Shown piece after piece: positions 61,394 to 64,000 of a stretch of DNA of 64,000 nucleotides. The notes below the pieces were generated by a model. The model was not told where the DNA came from. It worked only from the letters and a program-made list of their open reading frames with translations, and did no database searches. A program made the translations under genes and the position numbers. Numbering within the stretch: position 1 is the first letter of the stretch; every line of letters begins with the position of its first letter. The DNA comes from Gemmatimonadaceae bacterium (GTDB lineage: Bacteria > Gemmatimonadota > Gemmatimonadetes > Gemmatimonadales > Gemmatimonadaceae), in assembly GCA_016720905.1 (NCBI GenBank), contig JADKJT010000008.1:124001-188000 (forward strand), read 5' to 3'.

Positions 61394-63054
61394 ACGGCGG
61401 CGCCGCGATGGCCAATGCCTGCTGGCTCGCATCAAACATGGCGGCCCGTCAACGATTCCATCGCGCGCTGGCGGCGCCCGCCGAGACCCAGCACGCCTGG
61501 CTTCAGGCGCAACTCGCCCGCCATGCGGCCAGTGATTTCGGCAACGGACATGACTTTGCCGCCATCGCGGACTACGCTGGTTTTGCGCGTCGCGTGCCGC
61601 TGGCCGACTACGATGATTTCGCGCCGTGGATTGGCCGCATACGTCGCGGCGACACCATGGTGCTCAGCATCGATCCGGTCACCCATTTCGCGCCGACCAG
61701 CGGATCGTCGGGTGCCCGCAAGCTCATTCCGTTCACTCGCGGACTCACGACGGCCTTCGACGCGGCCGTTGGTCCGTGGATGCTGGATCTGGCACACCGA
61801 CGTCCTCGGCTGGTTGGCGGACCGGCGTATTGGTCGGTCTCGCCGCTCTCCACCACCGAGACGATCGCCGATCCGGCGCGAACGAGCGATAACGCAGGCG
61901 CCGTCCCGATCGGGTTCGCCGATGATGCCGAATACCTTGGCGGCGCCAAAGCGTGGCTCGTTCGCCGGGCGATGGCCGTGCCGGCATCGATCCGGCACGT
62001 GCGTGATGAGCGCGCCTTCTGGTGCCTGTCGCTGCTGGCCTTGCTGCGACAGCCGGAGTTGCGGCTCATCTCCGTGTGGCACCCATCATTCCTCGAACTG
62101 CTGGTCGCCGCTGCCGTTGAGGCCTGGTCCGAGTTGCTCGAGGCGGTTGCGAGCGGTTCAAATCCGTGGGAGGTCGCGTTGCCGTCGGCCGCTCATGCGG
62201 CGTGGCGTGCACCGGCCAATCGCGTACGCGCCGCCGCGCTGCGTCGAATCGGCGCGTCGAACTGGCCCGCCTGGTGGCCTCGGCTTCAGGTTGTCAGCTG
62301 CTGGGGAGAGCAGGCGGCGCAATCGGGATGCGACCGTCTCCGCTCACGATGCGCCGAAGACGCGCCGCGGGTGCTCGTGCAGCGCAAGGGTCTGCTGGCC
62401 ACGGAAGCCGTCGTCACGGTGCCGTTCGCTGACGCGCTCCCGCTGGCGGTGTGTTCACACTACTTCGAGTTCCTGCAGGACGACGGCGATATCCGACGCG
62501 CGCATGAACTCCGGCCAGGGGCGCACTACGAGGTCATCGTGACCAACGGCGGCGGATTGTGGCGCTATCGCTTGGGTGACGTGGTCGAGTGCACGGGACA
62601 TCTGGCGGCTACGCCGACCCTGCGCTTTCTCGGACGAGGTGGCCATGTGAGTGACCTGCGCGGTGAAAAGCTCAGTGAGCCGTTCGTCGCGGAAGCATTG
62701 CGGGGTCTGTGGGGCGACGATCCGGCGCCCGCCGTCGCCGTGCTCCGGGGTTGGGAACGCGGCGCGGCGGCCGGATACGAGCTGCTGTTGTCAACCGAGT
62801 CATTGGCGGGGTCGGTCGAACGCGTGGCGCAACGATTGGAAGCCTTGCTGTGGGAAAACCCGCATTATGCATTGGCGCGACGGTTGGGTCAGTTGGCACC
62901 GCTGCAGGTCGTGACCATTGGCGAAGACGACGCACGTGACGCGTTGCGTGCGCACGCCGGCCGACTTGGCGAGGCCAAGCCCCGCACACTGGTGCGCGCG
63001 CCGACGCGCGAAACCGGCCGCCATCCCGCACACACAGGGAGAACCGCCATATGA
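61390..63054 (+). CDS. GH3-family adenylate-forming acyl-amide synthetase
   Basis: A 554-residue enzyme of the GH3 fold, best known from plants, where members join carboxylic acids (auxin, jasmonate) to amino acids after adenylation. Hallmarks: HFAPTSGSSGARKLIPFT (the phosphate-binding loop), YWSVSP, the ISVWHPSFLELL helix, GLLATEAVVTVPF and the hinge motif YEVIVTNGGGLWRYRLGDVVECTG. Bacterial members occur singly in diverse genomes, mostly uncharacterised. ATG 61390 overlaps the preceding stop (ATGA). In this operon it should activate a carboxylic acid and link it to an amine or thiol; the acid and acceptor are unknown. Confidence 0.9.
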   Translation: MNGGAAMANACWLASNMAARQRFHRALAAPAETQHAWLQAQLARHAASDFGNGHDFAAIADYAGFARRVPLADYDDFAPWIGRIRRGDTMVLSIDPVTHFAPTSGSSGARKLIPFTRGLTTAFDAAVGPWMLDLAHRRPRLVGGPAYWSVSPLSTTETIADPARTSDNAGAVPIGFADDAEYLGGAKAWLVRRAMAVPASIRHVRDERAFWCLSLLALLRQPELRLISVWHPSFLELLVAAAVEAWSELLEAVASGSNPWEVALPSAAHAAWRAPANRVRAAALRRIGASNWPAWWPRLQVVSCWGEQAAQSGCDRLRSRCAEDAPRVLVQRKGLLATEAVVTVPFADALPLAVCSHYFEFLQDDGDIRRAHELRPGAHYEVIVTNGGGLWRYRLGDVVECTGHLAATPTLRFLGRGGHVSDLRGEKLSEPFVAEALRGLWGDDPAPAVAVLRGWERGAAAGYELLLSTESLAGSVERVAQRLEALLWENPHYALARRLGQLAPLQVVTIGEDDARDALRAHAGRLGEAKPRTLVRAPTRETGRHPAHTGRTAI

Positions 63055-64000
63055 CTGACCTGCCCCCATGGCGTCCGGGTGGCGGTGTGCCGCTCACGCG
63101 GCGCATGGTGGTGCGCGATGCGGCTCGCTTCGCCATCACCATTGGCGGCGTCGGAATGACAGTCGTGCTCATGCTCTTTCTGCTTGCCCTGTACGACGGC
63201 GTGCGCACCGAAGCCAACGGGTGGGTGGCGTCCCGTCCCATCGATGCCTGGGTGGCGCAGATGAACACCACCAACTTCATCAAGGCGTCGTCGTTCCTGC
63301 CGACGGCCGTTGGGGACACGCTTCAGGCAGAAACGGGTGTTCTCGAAGTGTCACCGCTCTTGCGCGTCATCACGCTGTTGGACGTGGGCGCGCAGCGGGT
63401 CACGGCCATCGTCATCGGGTTGGAACCCGGGTCGGCGCTGGGTCGTCCCGACGTGGTCAAGGGCTCGCCGTCGGTGCGCGGCGGCGGCATCGTGCTCGAC
63501 TGGGCGCTGTCGCGCCGGATGAAGGTCGGCATCGATGATACTCTCGTCATTCAAGGCCACACGTTTCGCGTGACCGGTCTCAGCCGGGGCACCAACTCCG
63601 TGCTGACCCAATTTGCTTTCGTCACCTACGACGATGCACGCACGCTCCTTGGGCTGACGAACGTGGCCAGCTACTTCCTCGTACGGGCGGCACCGGGCAT
63701 GCAGAAGGACACGCTCATCGCCCGTTTGCGCGCGCGACTGCCCAAGGCGGCAGTACTGTCGCAAGCGACATTTGCCGAGAACAACATGGACGAGATGCGC
63801 GGCGGCTTGCTGCCGATTCTCTCGACCGTGGCCGTGCTGGGCAGCATTGTCGCCGTCGCCGTGCTCACGTTGCTGCTGTACGGTTCGGTACTGGAACGAC
63901 GCGAAGATTACGCGCTGCTCAAGGCCATCGGCGCGCCCTCGCGTGTCCTCGGCCGGGTGATGCTGGGTCAGGCGCTGGCCGCCGTGTGCGGCGGCATGAT
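63051..64000 (+). CDS. ABC transporter permease, FtsX/DevC-like (partial, cut by window edge)
   Basis: The first 316 or so residues of a permease; the reading frame runs off the right edge. ATG 63051 overlaps the GH3 stop (ATGA), so it is in the same operon. The first transmembrane segment is about residues 26-45 (FAITIGGVGMTVVLMLFLLALYDG), followed by a large extracytoplasmic domain (FLPTAVGDTLQAETGVLEV...VIQGHTFRVTGLSRG). The second segment begins at about residue 262 (LLPILSTVAVLGSIVAVAVLTLLLYGSVLERREDYALLKAIGAP), a hallmark of the FtsX/MacB/DevC family. It probably exports the cluster product with an ATPase encoded just beyond the window. Confidence 0.85.
   Translation, partial: MTDLPPWRPGGGVPLTRRMVVRDAARFAITIGGVGMTVVLMLFLLALYDGVRTEANGWVASRPIDAWVAQMNTTNFIKASSFLPTAVGDTLQAETGVLEVSPLLRVITLLDVGAQRVTAIVIGLEPGSALGRPDVVKGSPSVRGGGIVLDWALSRRMKVGIDDTLVIQGHTFRVTGLSRGTNSVLTQFAFVTYDDARTLLGLTNVASYFLVRAAPGMQKDTLIARLRARLPKAAVLSQATFAENNMDEMRGGLLPILSTVAVLGSIVAVAVLTLLLYGSVLERREDYALLKAIGAPSRVLGRVMLGQALAAVCGGM

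Overview
The window looks like chromosome from a free-living, GC-rich, Gram-negative-type heterotroph, most likely a member of the Gemmatimonadota. The evidence is compositional and by gene content, since there is no rRNA or marker-gene comparison here. It carries many GTG starts, signal peptides ending in AQA or AQ, a TonB-linked receptor with an N-terminal carboxypeptidase-regulatory domain, BNR/sortilin-type propeller proteins, amidohydrolases, a DUF1592-DUF1552-ankyrin block, D15-type outer-membrane barrels and many secreted beta-propellers. I see no tRNA, rRNA, insertion sequence, prophage or CRISPR. Genes are dense and no gap exceeds about 235 bases.

Layout. 0-3.1 kb (minus): the start of a Tat-exported Gfo/Idh/MocA-type oxidoreductase and a translationally coupled pair of M16 peptidases. 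3.3-12.5 kb (plus): alpha/beta hydrolase, a small secreted protein, MurB, a large TonB-dependent receptor, two secreted propeller-like proteins and, between them, a frameshifted gene. 12.6-24.9 kb: two serine beta-lactamase-fold hydrolases, a creatininase-like protein, a secreted helical protein with an EF-hand-like loop, the ankyrin/DUF1552/DUF1592 block, and a ketopantoate-reductase-like enzyme. 25.0-29.3 kb: ArgG, the ThyA-FolA pair, a phosphotransferase and a coupled helix-turn-helix-like protein. 29.5-42.2 kb: BNR protein coupled to a YtcJ-type amidohydrolase, a small monooxygenase coupled to an amidase, a YVTN propeller, a large outer-membrane protein and an ABC-F ATPase. 42.2-48.0 kb: a PlsC-type acyltransferase divergent from a D15 barrel that is followed by a very large LuxR-type (LAL) regulator. 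48.1-53.5 kb: GlcG/HbpS-like protein, MOSC protein, two propellers and a MauG-type di-heme lipoprotein.

The most interesting part is 53.7 kb to the right edge. Four cobalamin-binding-type radical SAM enzymes (two leftward, two rightward from one divergent promoter) are followed, in one tightly overlapping operon, by a GNAT-type acyltransferase, a second acyltransferase-like protein, a GH3-family adenylating enzyme and an FtsX-type ABC permease cut by the window end. This has the make-up of a biosynthesis-and-export cluster for an unidentified small molecule or lipid. I do not recognise it as a described pathway.

The divergent promoter of that cluster (56.63 kb) carries a 7-2-7 inverted heptamer pair (TACGTCR) plus a third half-site. 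The same three-part arrangement lies 13 kb away, in the divergent promoter between the acyltransferase and the D15-LAL gene pair (43.72 kb). A 7-2-7 heptamer layout is the kind bound by NarL/LuxR-type helix-turn-helix proteins, and a LuxR-HTH regulator gene sits directly downstream of one copy. My working hypothesis is that the LAL regulator controls itself, the acyltransferase and the radical SAM cluster as one regulon.
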